Positions 1 to 7,665 of a stretch of DNA of 41,690 nt are shown here, one piece after another. A program made the position numbers and the translations under genes. The notes beneath the pieces are model-generated. The model worked only from the letters and a program-made list of their open reading frames with translations, searched no databases and had not been told where the DNA came from. Each line of letters begins with the position of its first letter. Positions within the stretch are counted from its first letter, which is position 1. Location of the stretch: NCBI GenBank assembly GCA_027484265.1, contig JAIXTH010000293.1:1-41690 (forward strand). The letters are read 5' to 3'. Source of the DNA: Alphaproteobacteria bacterium (GTDB lineage Bacteria; Pseudomonadota; Alphaproteobacteria; Caulobacterales; Aquidulcibacteraceae).

Positions 1-896
1 AGGATATCGATCAGGAGATCGGCGCCGTCGCGGGTGGTGCGCACGACCGATCCAGGCTCGACGTCCATCACGATGGCAGTGTGACCGGGGATATTGGTGC
101 GCACGATCGCCCCGATGCGCTGCGGCAGACGCGAGCGCACCTGGCCCAGATCAAAGGCATAGTTGCCGGGGAAGGCAAAGGCAGCGCGGTCACCCCGGCG
201 CCCTTCCACGGGATCCGGGAGCCGCGCACCAGTCAGCCGCAGGCGGGTGAAGCCACTGGCCGCGGCTGCCGAAACCGTAACCCGCGGCGCTCCTTCCCTG
301 GCGGGGTGCATCACCAGTGGCCGCGGCGTGGCCGGCGCGCTTCCGGCCGCGGCCGTAGCGCCAGCCGCGCCAGTGGCTTGCGCCAGTGCTGGCGGGGCAC
401 CCAGGCCTGCCAGCGGGCTGGAGGCGGCGACAGGCGGCGGATCGCCCGCACCATCGGCCAGGATATCGAAGGCCTGCACGGCCCCATCACGGCTCGACAC
501 CACCCGGACACCCTGGACCAGCGCGATGCGGATGGTACGGCGGTCGGCACTGAGTGCCGCCGCAGCGACCCAGTCGGGCGCCTTTGCCGTGAAGACGGCC
601 GGGTCCACATCCAGGGCGCGTGGCAACCGGACCAACAGCAAGGAGCCCCCCAGACTGGCGCGGGCCTCCAGCTGGGCGACGCCGGCGGGCCAGGTCAGCA
701 CCAGCCGCGCATGGTCTGCCCCCTGCGCGGCATCGAGGGTCACACCCTGCATCGCCTGCGCGGCCGGCAGAGGCGCCGGTGCCGCACCGGCCTTGGGCGC
801 AGCCGCCTGACGCCCGGCAGCCTGGGTCCACGCCGGGTGGGGGACCACCAGCGCGAGGCAGACACCTGCAGCGAGGAGCCGGCGCAGCCGCATCAT
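1..896 (-). CDS. Exported flagellar-operon protein with two AMIN-like repeats, partial (3' end outside window)
   Basis: The frame has no stop before the left edge, so at least 298 residues are encoded and the C-terminus is missing. The start ATG overlaps the stop of the upstream MotE-like gene by one base (TGATG), so it is translationally coupled to it. The protein starts with an MMRLRR basic patch and a hydrophobic stretch ending near PAWTQA, a likely Sec signal peptide. The mature part shows two similar modules of about 85 residues separated by an Ala/Pro-rich linker. The first ends in VVSSRDGAVQAFDIL and the second in VVRTTRDGADLLIDIL. From memory, alphaproteobacterial fliLM operons often carry, after motE, a large periplasmic protein with AMIN-like beta modules and C-terminal TPRs; this is probably that protein, but the TPR part cannot be seen. 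Function is unknown; a role around the flagellar base or cell envelope is inference from context. Confidence 0.72.
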   Translation of the reverse strand, partial: MMRLRRLLAAGVCLALVVPHPAWTQAAGRQAAAPKAGAAPAPLPAAQAMQGVTLDAAQGADHARLVLTWPAGVAQLEARASLGGSLLLVRLPRALDVDPAVFTAKAPDWVAAAALSADRRTIRIALVQGVRVVSSRDGAVQAFDILADGAGDPPPVAASSPLAGLGAPPALAQATGAAGATAAAGSAPATPRPLVMHPAREGAPRVTVSAAAASGFTRLRLTGARLPDPVEGRRGDRAAFAFPGNYAFDLGQVRSRLPQRIGAIVRTNIPGHTAIVMDVEPGSVVRTTRDGADLLIDI

Positions 897-1846
897 CAGC
901 CACCGCCTCCCTTGCCCGGGGGCGGGTCAGCCGGTGCCTGGCCGCTGGCGGGGCGCGCCGTCGGCTGCGGTGCGGTGGGGGCGTTCGGCGCGCGGGCTGT
1001 GGGCGCGGTCGGCGGGGTCGGCCCGGCGCCGGTCTGGGCGGGCGGACGGGCTGCGGCCCCCTGACCGGCAGCGCCAGCGGCGGGTGCGGCGGGGGCGGAG
1101 GCAGTGCGTGTCTCGCCGGGACGGGCGGCAGCGCCAGCCGGGCGGGCAGCAGGCGGCGGCGCTGCCGCTGCCGGTGCCCGCGACAGGGCCGACAGGTCGG
1201 GCGCCTCGACTTCCGCCAGCATCACCGTGACCTCACGGGCCCGCTGCGGCTGCATCTGCGCCAGGATCGCACCCAGCACCGTCGGCTTCATCCGGATCAC
1301 GATCTTGCGGAGGGTCTCGTCATCGAGGCCCTCCAGCACCCGGGCGGCATCGCGGGGGCGCATCTTCTCGTAGGTTGCGACCAGCTGGGTGATCCGGGCC
1401 GTCTCTGCCTCGTCCATCTGGCCCAGCAGGCGCTGGATCGAGGCTTCGGCCTCACGCAGGGCAGCCATCCGCTCGGTGATGCGGTCATCGGCAGTCTTGA
1501 GGACCCCTTCGCGGGTGACGATGTCGCGCTCGCGCGCATCCAGCGCCTGGCGGCGCTCCTGCAGGCTCTGCAGCAGGCGGAACTCGGCGGCGCTGATCCC
1601 GGCCTCGCGGGCGAGGTCCACCGGGATGCACATCGGCGGGCCTTCGGCAGCGGCTGTCTCGGTCCCGGCAGCGGCCGCGTCGCCAGCGGCGGGCGCTGCG
1701 GCGGCATCGCCCTTGGTCTCGTCCTTGGCCTCTTCACCGGCGGCAAAGGCGTTGGTGGCGTCCAGCGCAAGACGCCCGGCCTGCACGAGGCCGAGCGCAC
1801 CAAGGCCGATACCGACCGCCGCCAGAAGTCTTGGTTTCCAGCTCAT
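896..1846 (-). CDS. motE: MotE-like protein (MgtE_N-like domain, flagellar operon)
   Basis: A 316-residue protein with one N-terminal membrane segment (about residues 7-25), so most of it should lie in the periplasm. An acidic Ala-rich linker follows, then a coiled coil rich in Glu, Arg and Gln (about 85-150). A short helical domain at about 155-212 contains YEKMRPRDAARVLEGLDDE and AILAQMQPQRAREVTVML, which resemble the MgtE intracellular N-domain typical of MotE proteins. In rhizobia MotE is a periplasmic chaperone for the motility protein MotC; the same job here is inference. The last about 95 residues are a low-complexity Pro/Ala tail. A proline-rich bitopic protein needed for flagellar positioning in Caulobacter (PflI) is a possible relative, not verified. 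The start overlaps the previous stop (ATGA), showing operon coupling. Confidence 0.8.
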   Translation of the reverse strand: MSWKPRLLAAVGIGLGALGLVQAGRLALDATNAFAAGEEAKDETKGDAAAAPAAGDAAAAGTETAAAEGPPMCIPVDLAREAGISAAEFRLLQSLQERRQALDARERDIVTREGVLKTADDRITERMAALREAEASIQRLLGQMDEAETARITQLVATYEKMRPRDAARVLEGLDDETLRKIVIRMKPTVLGAILAQMQPQRAREVTVMLAEVEAPDLSALSRAPAAAAPPPAARPAGAAARPGETRTASAPAAPAAGAAGQGAAARPPAQTGAGPTPPTAPTARAPNAPTAPQPTARPASGQAPADPPPGKGGGG

Positions 1847-2313
1847 CGCAATCCGCTCCAGCGCCCCCGCTGCCGCGCCACCAGCTCCGGATCGGGCCTT
1901 GGCCGGTCTTCCTCATAGAGCCACCCCTCCCGGTCAGGGATCGACGGCCGGGCCGCCTGGCCAGGGTCGGCCGGGCGCGGTGCCACGCCCGAGCGGGCAG
2001 CAGGCTCCAGCGCACGGGCTGCTGTGGTCAGGAACTTGAGGGCCTCGCCAGCGCTGCGCGCTTCCTCGACCTGGCGCTCCAGATCGGTGGAGGCAGCTTC
2101 GGTCGCCGCCTTCAGCGCCTTCACCGCAGCCTCGGCACGGCTTACCGCCGCCGCCAGCTCGGCAGCGGTGGCTGCCACGCCATCGCGACCGGCACGCATC
2201 GCCTGCAGGCGCGCGTCCAGCCGCAGGCAGATGATCCCCACCAGCACGAGGGCCACGGTCATCATGATCTGCACAGCCGGTCCGGCCAGGGCACTCACAT
2301 CAGCCAGCGTCAT
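1843..2313 (-). CDS. DUF6468-like flagellar operon membrane protein
   Basis: A 156-residue protein. I chose the ATG at 2313, which overlaps the fliM stop by four bases (ATGA); the longer frame in the same phase is only fliM read out of frame. One membrane segment near residues 10-30 (VQIMMTVALVLVGIICLRL) is followed by an Ala/Glu/Lys-rich helix of about 75 residues, probably a coiled coil, and a Pro/Arg-rich tail. The position between fliM and motE matches the small DUF6468 protein conserved in alphaproteobacterial flagellar operons. The molecular role is unknown. The family call rests on position and architecture more than on a decisive motif. Confidence 0.75.
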   Translation of the reverse strand: MTLADVSALAGPAVQIMMTVALVLVGIICLRLDARLQAMRAGRDGVAATAAELAAAVSRAEAAVKALKAATEAASTDLERQVEEARSAGEALKFLTTAARALEPAARSGVAPRPADPGQAARPSIPDREGWLYEEDRPRPDPELVARQRGRWSGLR

Positions 2314-3452
2314 CCGAACAGCTCCCGGTGCGCCACCGCCGACAGGGGCTGGTCCACCCGGACCGCGATCCCCCGCCCGACCCGTCCCATCCGGCCACGG
2401 GTCAGCGAAACCTGACCGCAGCGCAGCTCGATGGGAGAATCCGGCGGCGTGTTGAAGAAGACCGTCTGGCCGACCTTCATGTTGATGATGTCGCCCAGCG
2501 GCATGGGCAGCTCGTCGATCACGGCCTCGACCTGCATTTCGGTGGACCACAGCTCGGTGGCGAGGTGGCCTTCCCAGATGTTGTCGCGTCCGAACTTCTC
2601 GCCCATGAACTGCTGGATCAGCATCTTCCGGATCGGCTCGAGCGTGGCGTAGGGCAACAGCAGCTCCACCCGGCCGCCGCGGTCTTCCATGTCGATCCGC
2701 ATCTTGATCATGATGGCGGCGTTGGCAGGGCGGGCAATGGCAGCGAATCGCGGGTTGGTCTCGATCCGGTCGAGTTCGAAGTCCACCTGCTTGAGAGGCG
2801 CGAAGGCGGCCTTCATGTCGTCGAGGATCACGTCCACCATCCGGGTGACCAGCATCCGTTCGATGGTGGTGTAAGGCCGTCCTTCGATCCGCATCGCGGT
2901 GGTGCCGCGCCGTCCGCCCAGCAGCACGTCCACGATCGAGTAGATCAGGTTCGAATCCACCGTCATCAGGCCGTAATTGTCCAGCTGCTCGGCCCGGAAC
3001 ACCGCCAGAACCGCTGGCAGCGGGATCGAATTGAGATAGTCGCCGAACCGGATCGAGCTGATGTGGTCGAGGCTGACTTCGACGTTGTCCGAGGTGAAGT
3101 TGCGCAGCGAGGTCGTCATCAGCCGCACCAAGCGGTCGAACACGATCTCGAGCATCGGCAGGCGTTCATAGGACACCAGCGCCGAGTTGATGATCCCCCG
3201 GATCCCGCCCTTGTCCTCGCCGCTGTCATCGCCGAGGTCGAAGCCCAACAGGCTGTCGATCTCGTCCTGGTTCAGGACCCGTTCTGCACCGATGGTGGAG
3301 GCTGATGAGGTCCGGCCGGTCTCGCCGCCGACCATGGCTTCCCACTCGGCAGCAAAGGCATCGCCACCGCCGCCATCGTCACCACCACCCGCGCCGAGCA
3401 TCTCGGCTTCCCAGGCTGCGGCCATATCGTCCTGATCGAGATCGTCTGCCAT
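2310..3452 (-). CDS. fliM: Flagellar motor switch protein FliM
   Basis: A 380-residue C-ring protein that with FliG and FliN sets the direction of motor rotation and receives CheY-P. The CheY-binding motif LNQDEIDSLLG is at residues 60-70, whereas in enteric FliM it is at the extreme N-terminus. The preceding 59 residues are acidic and Gly-rich and contain two similar segments, AAAWEAEML (11-19) and AAEWEAMVG (34-42). The middle domain (KGGIRGIINSALVSYERLPM onwards) and the C-terminal FliN-like SpoA domain (about 300-370, with LGDIINMKVGQTVFFNTP) are intact. The start overlaps the fliL stop by one base (TGATG) and the stop overlaps the next gene by four. Confidence 0.97.
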   Translation of the reverse strand: MADDLDQDDMAAAWEAEMLGAGGGDDGGGGDAFAAEWEAMVGGETGRTSSASTIGAERVLNQDEIDSLLGFDLGDDSGEDKGGIRGIINSALVSYERLPMLEIVFDRLVRLMTTSLRNFTSDNVEVSLDHISSIRFGDYLNSIPLPAVLAVFRAEQLDNYGLMTVDSNLIYSIVDVLLGGRRGTTAMRIEGRPYTTIERMLVTRMVDVILDDMKAAFAPLKQVDFELDRIETNPRFAAIARPANAAIMIKMRIDMEDRGGRVELLLPYATLEPIRKMLIQQFMGEKFGRDNIWEGHLATELWSTEMQVEAVIDELPMPLGDIINMKVGQTVFFNTPPDSPIELRCGQVSLTRGRMGRVGRGIAVRVDQPLSAVAHRELFG

Positions 3453-4075
3453 CAGTTGACCAGCATTTCTTCGATCAGCACGGCTTCGACCTTGGCAGGC
3501 GCGACCGCGAGATTGACGCGCTTGAGCAGCTCGAGCTGTAGGCGCTGGTATCCGGCCGAACCGGCCACGTCCTCGGTACGCAGCTCGCGCAGGAAGCCGG
3601 TCAGCTGGTCCTTGATCATCGGCACCGCTGCCTCGAGCGCGGCGGCGACTTCGGTGTCAGCGGTCTTCAGTGTGATCTTGAGCTTGAGATAGGCGGGACG
3701 GTCGCTGCTGGTGGCGATATTGACGAGGATGTCCGGCAGGGTCAGCAGCCCCTCGCCATTGGGCCCCTCGCCCAGCACCGGAACCTGGCCGGGCTCGCCT
3801 TCCTTCTTCTCGCCGCCCTTCTCCTTGTCCTTCTCTTTTTTCTTGTCTTTTTCCTTGTCCTTCTTCTCCTCACCCTTGGCATCGGCGGCCCCTGCGGCAG
3901 CGGGGGGCTTGTTGAAGACGAGGAACCAGGCCGCAGCACCGCCACCGCCCAGCAGCAGCACGGCCGGGGCGACGATGAACAGGATCAGCTGCTTGCCCGC
4001 GAGCTTCTTCTTGGCCGGTGCGCCTTCGGCGCCCTCGCCACCAGCTTCGCTCTCGGGTTCCTTTTTCTCGGACAT
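3452..4075 (-). CDS. fliL: Flagellar basal body-associated protein FliL
   Basis: A 207-residue inner-membrane protein that surrounds or supports the stator units of the flagellar motor. There is a short cytoplasmic acidic/Lys-rich N-terminus, one membrane helix at about 29-54, a linker, and a periplasmic FliL domain from about 108 to the end (LLTLPDILVNI...; ending EAVLIEEMLVN). The linker at about 67-94 is almost only Lys, Glu, Asp and Gly, a highly charged tract that is unusual even for FliL. It is the first gene of the leftward operon; its promoter must lie in the divergent region shared with flgF (4076-4355). Confidence 0.95.
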   Translation of the reverse strand: MSEKKEPESEAGGEGAEGAPAKKKLAGKQLILFIVAPAVLLLGGGGAAAWFLVFNKPPAAAGAADAKGEEKKDKEKDKKKEKDKEKGGEKKEGEPGQVPVLGEGPNGEGLLTLPDILVNIATSSDRPAYLKLKITLKTADTEVAAALEAAVPMIKDQLTGFLRELRTEDVAGSAGYQRLQLELLKRVNLAVAPAKVEAVLIEEMLVN

Positions 4076-4355
4076 GGCAGAGGCAGGACCTTGGGGTTCG
4101 GACAGACAGACCCCCTCGCGCAGGCGCGTTGGAGTCCCGGGTGTTGGCGCAGATGTCGCCCGGGAATGTTAAGGAAGGGTGGAAAGGGCGGCAGAAACTG
4201 CCGCAATCGGGTCAACCGGGCAGCCGTGCGGCTGTCCTCGCCGGGCAGAACCTGCCGGGCGCACCGAGCTCGTTCACCAACATATTGTAATTGCTGAAAT
4301 TAACTTCTGGCCCCGCGCTTGCTGGCTGATGCGGACGCAACAGAAGTTGGTCGCC
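4076..4355. promoter_or_regulatory. Divergent flagellar promoter region (fliL / flgF)
   Basis: This 280-bp gap separates the two flagellar operons and must carry both promoters. The flgF side has a good sigma-54-type site (annotated separately). The fliL side has one TTAA at 4169-4172 within CTTAACAT on the fliL strand, a possible CtrA half-site. A second TTAA lies at 4300-4303, but seven bases upstream the sequence is AATT rather than TTAA, so no full TTAA-N7-TTAA site is present. CtrA control of fliL is known in Caulobacter; here it is only a possibility. Confidence 0.5.
4307..4323 (+). promoter_or_regulatory. Probable sigma-54 promoter of flgFGAH
   Basis: The sequence CTGGCCCCGCGCTTGCT matches the RpoN consensus YTGGCACGN4TTGCW in 15 of 17 positions, counting the degenerate ones. 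The key GG (4309-4310) and GC (4321-4322) have the required 10-base spacing. Transcription would start near 4334, about 20 bases before the flgF ATG at 4356. Class III flagellar genes of Caulobacter-type bacteria use RpoN with the activator FlbD, which supports the call. It also argues against a flgF start upstream of the promoter. Confidence 0.75.
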
Positions 4356-5093
4356 ATGGACAACACGCTCCTTGTAACACTCTCGGCCCAGAACGCCTTG
4401 CGCCGTCAGATGGATGTGGCGGCCAACAATATGGCCAATGTCTCCACTGCCGGATACAAGGCCGAGGAGGTGCTGTTCGAGCCCGAAACCGTGCGTCCTG
4501 CCTCGATCCGCGAGCGGCCGGGGCCGGTGAACTTCGTGCGCGACTACACGGTGGCACGGGATTTTCGCCCCGGCGCCCTGCAGCGCACCGGCAATCCGCT
4601 CGATGTGGCCCTGACGTCCGATGGCTTCTTTACGGTGCAATCCCCGGGTGGCCCGGCCTATACCCGCGACGGCCAGTTCAAGCTCGATGCCGGCGGACGG
4701 CTGGTGACCGGCGACGGCCTCGCCGTGCTGGACGATGCCGGCCAGGAAATCCGCCTGGATCTTGCCGCTGGCGAGCCGCAGATCGGCAAGACCGGCGAGA
4801 TCACCCAGAATGGCGTGCCGGTGGCGCGCCTCGGGATCGCCACTTTCCAGCGCCCTGGCGCCCTCGACAAGATCGGCGACAATCTGTGGCGTGCCACCAT
4901 CGAACAGCCGGTGATCGCCGCCCAGCCCGACATGGTGCAGGGCATGATCGAGGGCTCGAACGTTGTTGCCGTGCGGGAACTGACCCGCATCATCGAAATC
5001 AACCGCGCCTACGAGAGCATCACGCGGCTGCAGCGCCAGGCCGAAGACCTGCGCCGCAGCTCGATCGAGCGCCTCGCCCGCGTCCAGTCCTGA
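4356..5093 (+). CDS. flgF: Flagellar proximal-rod/basal-body rod protein FlgF
   Basis: A 245-residue rod protein of the flagellar basal body. The start at 4356 gives MDNTLLVTLSAQNALRRQMD followed by VAANNMANVSTAGYK, the standard N-terminal rod motif (ANN-AN-T-GYK). A longer frame exists but would cover the sigma-54 site. The C-terminal rod motif is also present (VRELTRIIEINRAYESITR). Both terminal helices needed for coiled-coil assembly of the axial structure are intact. First gene of flgF-flgG-flgA-flgH; 19 bases separate it from flgG. Confidence 0.95.
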   Translation: MDNTLLVTLSAQNALRRQMDVAANNMANVSTAGYKAEEVLFEPETVRPASIRERPGPVNFVRDYTVARDFRPGALQRTGNPLDVALTSDGFFTVQSPGGPAYTRDGQFKLDAGGRLVTGDGLAVLDDAGQEIRLDLAAGEPQIGKTGEITQNGVPVARLGIATFQRPGALDKIGDNLWRATIEQPVIAAQPDMVQGMIEGSNVVAVRELTRIIEINRAYESITRLQRQAEDLRRSSIERLARVQS

Positions 5094-5112
5094 GAACGGA
5101 GACACCTGACCC

Positions 5113-5901
5113 ATGCGCGCCATGAACATCGCCGCCACCGGGATGCTTGCCCAGCAGCTGAACGTGGAGGTCATCTCCAACAACATCGCCAACATGAACA
5201 CCACCGGCTTCAAGCGGCAGCGGGCGGAGTTCCAGGATCTGATCTACCAGAACCTCGAGCGCCCCGGCGCCTCGACCTCGGATGCGGGCAACATCGACCC
5301 CACCGGCGTGCAGGTCGGCTATGGTGTGCGCGCGGGCAGTGTCTATCGGATCACCGAGCAGGGCTCGCTGACCCGCACCGACAACCGGTTCGACGTGGCG
5401 GTGAACGGCCGCGGCTATTTCCAGGTGGCGCTGCCCGATGGCCGCACCGCCTATACACGCGCCGGCAACTTCTCCTCCTCCGCCACCGGCCAGCTGGTGA
5501 CCGAGGATGGCTTTGTGGTGCAGCCCGAGATCACCGTTCCGGAGAACGCCCTCGATTTTGCCATCAGCCCGGACGGCACCGTGCAGGCGATCATCGCCGG
5601 CCAGACCGCCCCGCAGGACCTCGGCCAGATCCAGCTCGCCAGCTTCGTCAATCCGGCGGGCCTGGAGGCGATCGGCGATAATCTGCTGGTGGAAACAGCG
5701 GCTTCCGGTCCGGCGACCGTGGGCGCGGGCAACTCGCCCGGCTTTGGCTCGATCAATCAGAACTATGTGGAATCCTCGAACGTGAATGCGGTGTTCGAGA
5801 TTTCCGCCCTGATCATCGCCCAGCGCGCCTATGAAATGAATTCCCGCGTGATCTCGGCGGCTGACGAGATGATGCAGGCCACCAGCCAGGCCCTGAGGTA
5901 A
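5113..5901 (+). CDS. flgG: Flagellar distal rod protein FlgG
   Basis: A 262-residue protein, the usual FlgG length, forming the distal rod through the peptidoglycan and L/P rings. The N-terminus (MRAMNIAATGMLAQQLNVEV, then SNNIANMNTTGFK) and C-terminus (VNAVFEISALIIAQRAYEMN, then SRVISAADEMMQ) are textbook FlgG. A GGAGA ribosome-binding site precedes the ATG. It follows flgF and is followed after four bases by flgA, fitting a single transcript. Confidence 0.98.
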   Translation: MRAMNIAATGMLAQQLNVEVISNNIANMNTTGFKRQRAEFQDLIYQNLERPGASTSDAGNIDPTGVQVGYGVRAGSVYRITEQGSLTRTDNRFDVAVNGRGYFQVALPDGRTAYTRAGNFSSSATGQLVTEDGFVVQPEITVPENALDFAISPDGTVQAIIAGQTAPQDLGQIQLASFVNPAGLEAIGDNLLVETAASGPATVGAGNSPGFGSINQNYVESSNVNAVFEISALIIAQRAYEMNSRVISAADEMMQATSQALR

Positions 5902-5905
5902 ACGC

Positions 5906-6772
5906 ATGACCCGCACACGCCTCGCTGCCGGTATCGGCTGGATCGGTCTGGCCGCCCTCGCCTTCACGCTGGTGGCGGGCGGCATGGCGGATGCGCAGCA
6001 GGCGCAGGTACGGCTGCGGGCCGCGCCCGTGGCCGAAGGCAGCCAGATCACGCTGGGCGACCTGTTCGAGAATGCCGGCGCCGCCGCTGGCGTGGTGGTG
6101 GGCAGAGCCCCCGGCCCCGGCCAGCGGGTGGTGTTCTCGGCGCCTGTCCTGCAGAACCGGGCTGCACGGGCAGGCCTGTCCTGGCCCAATGCCGAAGGCG
6201 TGCGCGATGTGGTGGTTCTGGGCGCGGCGCGCGGTGCCGCTGCCGGTCCGGCCACAGCCCCCTCTGCCCAGGCCGCCCCCGGCCTGACCGCCCAGCCCGC
6301 TGCCCAGCAGCTGGCCGAGGATGGCCGCGAGATTGCTGTCCTGACCCGTCCGGTCGCGCGCGGCGAAGCCATTTCCATCGACGATGTAAGCTTCGTGCCC
6401 GCCACACGGGCCACTCCCGCCGATGCCATCACCGAGCTGGACGCGCTGGTGGGCATGAGCGCCCGTCGCAGTCTGGCGGCAGACCGCCCGCTGCGCCCCG
6501 GGGACGTGATGGTGACCCCGCTGGTGAAGCGCGGCGAGCCGGTCACCCTGCTGTTCCAGTCCGGCGCCGTGCGGATCACGCTGCGTGGCCGGGCGCTGGA
6601 GGATGGCGGTGCCGGCGAGACCATCCGCGTCCAGAATTCGGATTCCGAGCGCACCGTCGAAGCGATCGTGGAAGGGCCGGGCCTTGCCCGTGTCCTCGTT
6701 CCCGCCACATCGGCCACCGTTGCCGCAACACCCGCCGGCACGACAGGTCGTGCCCGTACCGGAGGCCTGTAA
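5906..6772 (+). CDS. flgA: Flagellar P-ring assembly chaperone FlgA
   Basis: A 288-residue periplasmic chaperone needed to assemble the FlgI P ring. It has a signal peptide (about residues 1-30, ending near MADAQQ), a variable middle with an Ala/Pro-rich linker (about 110-140), and a C-terminal SAF domain. The C-terminal domain has the family pattern VKRGEPVTLLFQSGAVRITL and then RVQNSDSERTVEAIV. A hydrophilic tail of about 25 residues follows. flgI, its client, is not in the window. Stop and the next start are two bases apart. Confidence 0.93.
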   Translation: MTRTRLAAGIGWIGLAALAFTLVAGGMADAQQAQVRLRAAPVAEGSQITLGDLFENAGAAAGVVVGRAPGPGQRVVFSAPVLQNRAARAGLSWPNAEGVRDVVVLGAARGAAAGPATAPSAQAAPGLTAQPAAQQLAEDGREIAVLTRPVARGEAISIDDVSFVPATRATPADAITELDALVGMSARRSLAADRPLRPGDVMVTPLVKRGEPVTLLFQSGAVRITLRGRALEDGGAGETIRVQNSDSERTVEAIVEGPGLARVLVPATSATVAATPAGTTGRARTGGL

Positions 6773-6774
6773 GC

Positions 6775-7521
6775 ATGCGTCTGACTGCCCTGATGCTCGC
6801 GGGCGCCTGCGCCCTGACCGCCGGCTGTGCCGCCACCCGTGAGGAGCTGGCCAATGTCGGCCGCCCGCCGGCGCTGACCCCGATCCAGGATCCGTCGATG
6901 GATGCCACCGGCCGGCGCCAGGTGGTGATGCCGATGCCCGCCAGCCAGACCCAGCAGCGCAGCACCAACTCGCTGTGGCAACCCGGCGCCCAGCAGTTCT
7001 TCGCAGACAGCCGCGCCAGCCAGGTGGGTGACATCCTCACGGTCAATATCGCCATCAACGACCGCGCGCAGCTGTCGAACCAGACCAACCGCACCCGCAG
7101 TTCCGAGCGCTCGGCCGGCGTGTCCAACTTCTTCGGCCTCGAGAACCTGCCCGGTGAAGTGCTGCCCCAGGGCTTCGATCCGTCGAACCTTGTGGGCATG
7201 GAGAGCGAGGGCAGCTTCCAGGGCCAGGGCGGCGTGACCCGCCAGGAGCGGGTGGATCTGACCGTGGCCGCCGTGGTGGTGCAGGTTCTGCCCAACGGCA
7301 ATCTGGTGGTGGCCGGCCGCCAGGAAGTACGGGTCAACAACGAGGTGCGCGAGCTGATCGTGTCTGGCATCGTGCGCCCGCAGGACATCACCGCCGCCAA
7401 CACCGTCCGCCACAACCAGATGGCCGAAGCCCGCATCGCCTATGGCGGCCGCGGCCAGCTGAGCGCCTACCAGCAACCGCCCGTCGGCGACCAGGTCCTG
7501 GGCATCATCTCGCCGTTCTAG
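6775..7521 (+). CDS. flgH: Flagellar L-ring lipoprotein FlgH
   Basis: A 248-residue outer-membrane lipoprotein that forms the L ring. The lipobox LTAGC at residues 14-18 puts the lipidated Cys at 18. Family motifs include SLWQPGAQQFFADSRASQVG, DILTVNI, then VLPNGNLVVAGRQEVRVNNE and the LIVSGIVRPQDI stretch. It is the last flagellar gene here; the accessory island starts right after it, so any usual downstream flagellar genes are absent or displaced. Confidence 0.97.
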   Translation: MRLTALMLAGACALTAGCAATREELANVGRPPALTPIQDPSMDATGRRQVVMPMPASQTQQRSTNSLWQPGAQQFFADSRASQVGDILTVNIAINDRAQLSNQTNRTRSSERSAGVSNFFGLENLPGEVLPQGFDPSNLVGMESEGSFQGQGGVTRQERVDLTVAAVVVQVLPNGNLVVAGRQEVRVNNEVRELIVSGIVRPQDITAANTVRHNQMAEARIAYGGRGQLSAYQQPPVGDQVLGIISPF

Positions 7522-7665
7522 GCGGGCATTTCTCTCGATCCTTGCATCCCTTGCTCGTGAGCGGATCAGGAGAGCTCGAAGGCGGCCTGAGGACAAACTA
7601 GCCAGACTGCGCCAGAAATGAGATAAAGGGCGAGGTTCGATCTTACTCAGCCCCCGAGGTGAGAA

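Noticed and set aside
4289-4303. AATT-N7-TTAA upstream of flgF as a full CtrA box
   Set aside because: The first half does not match TTAA; the sigma-54 site explains the promoter better.
4179-4355. Extended N-terminus of flgF from an upstream ATG
   Set aside because: It would place the sigma-54 promoter inside the coding sequence and adds residues not found in FlgF.
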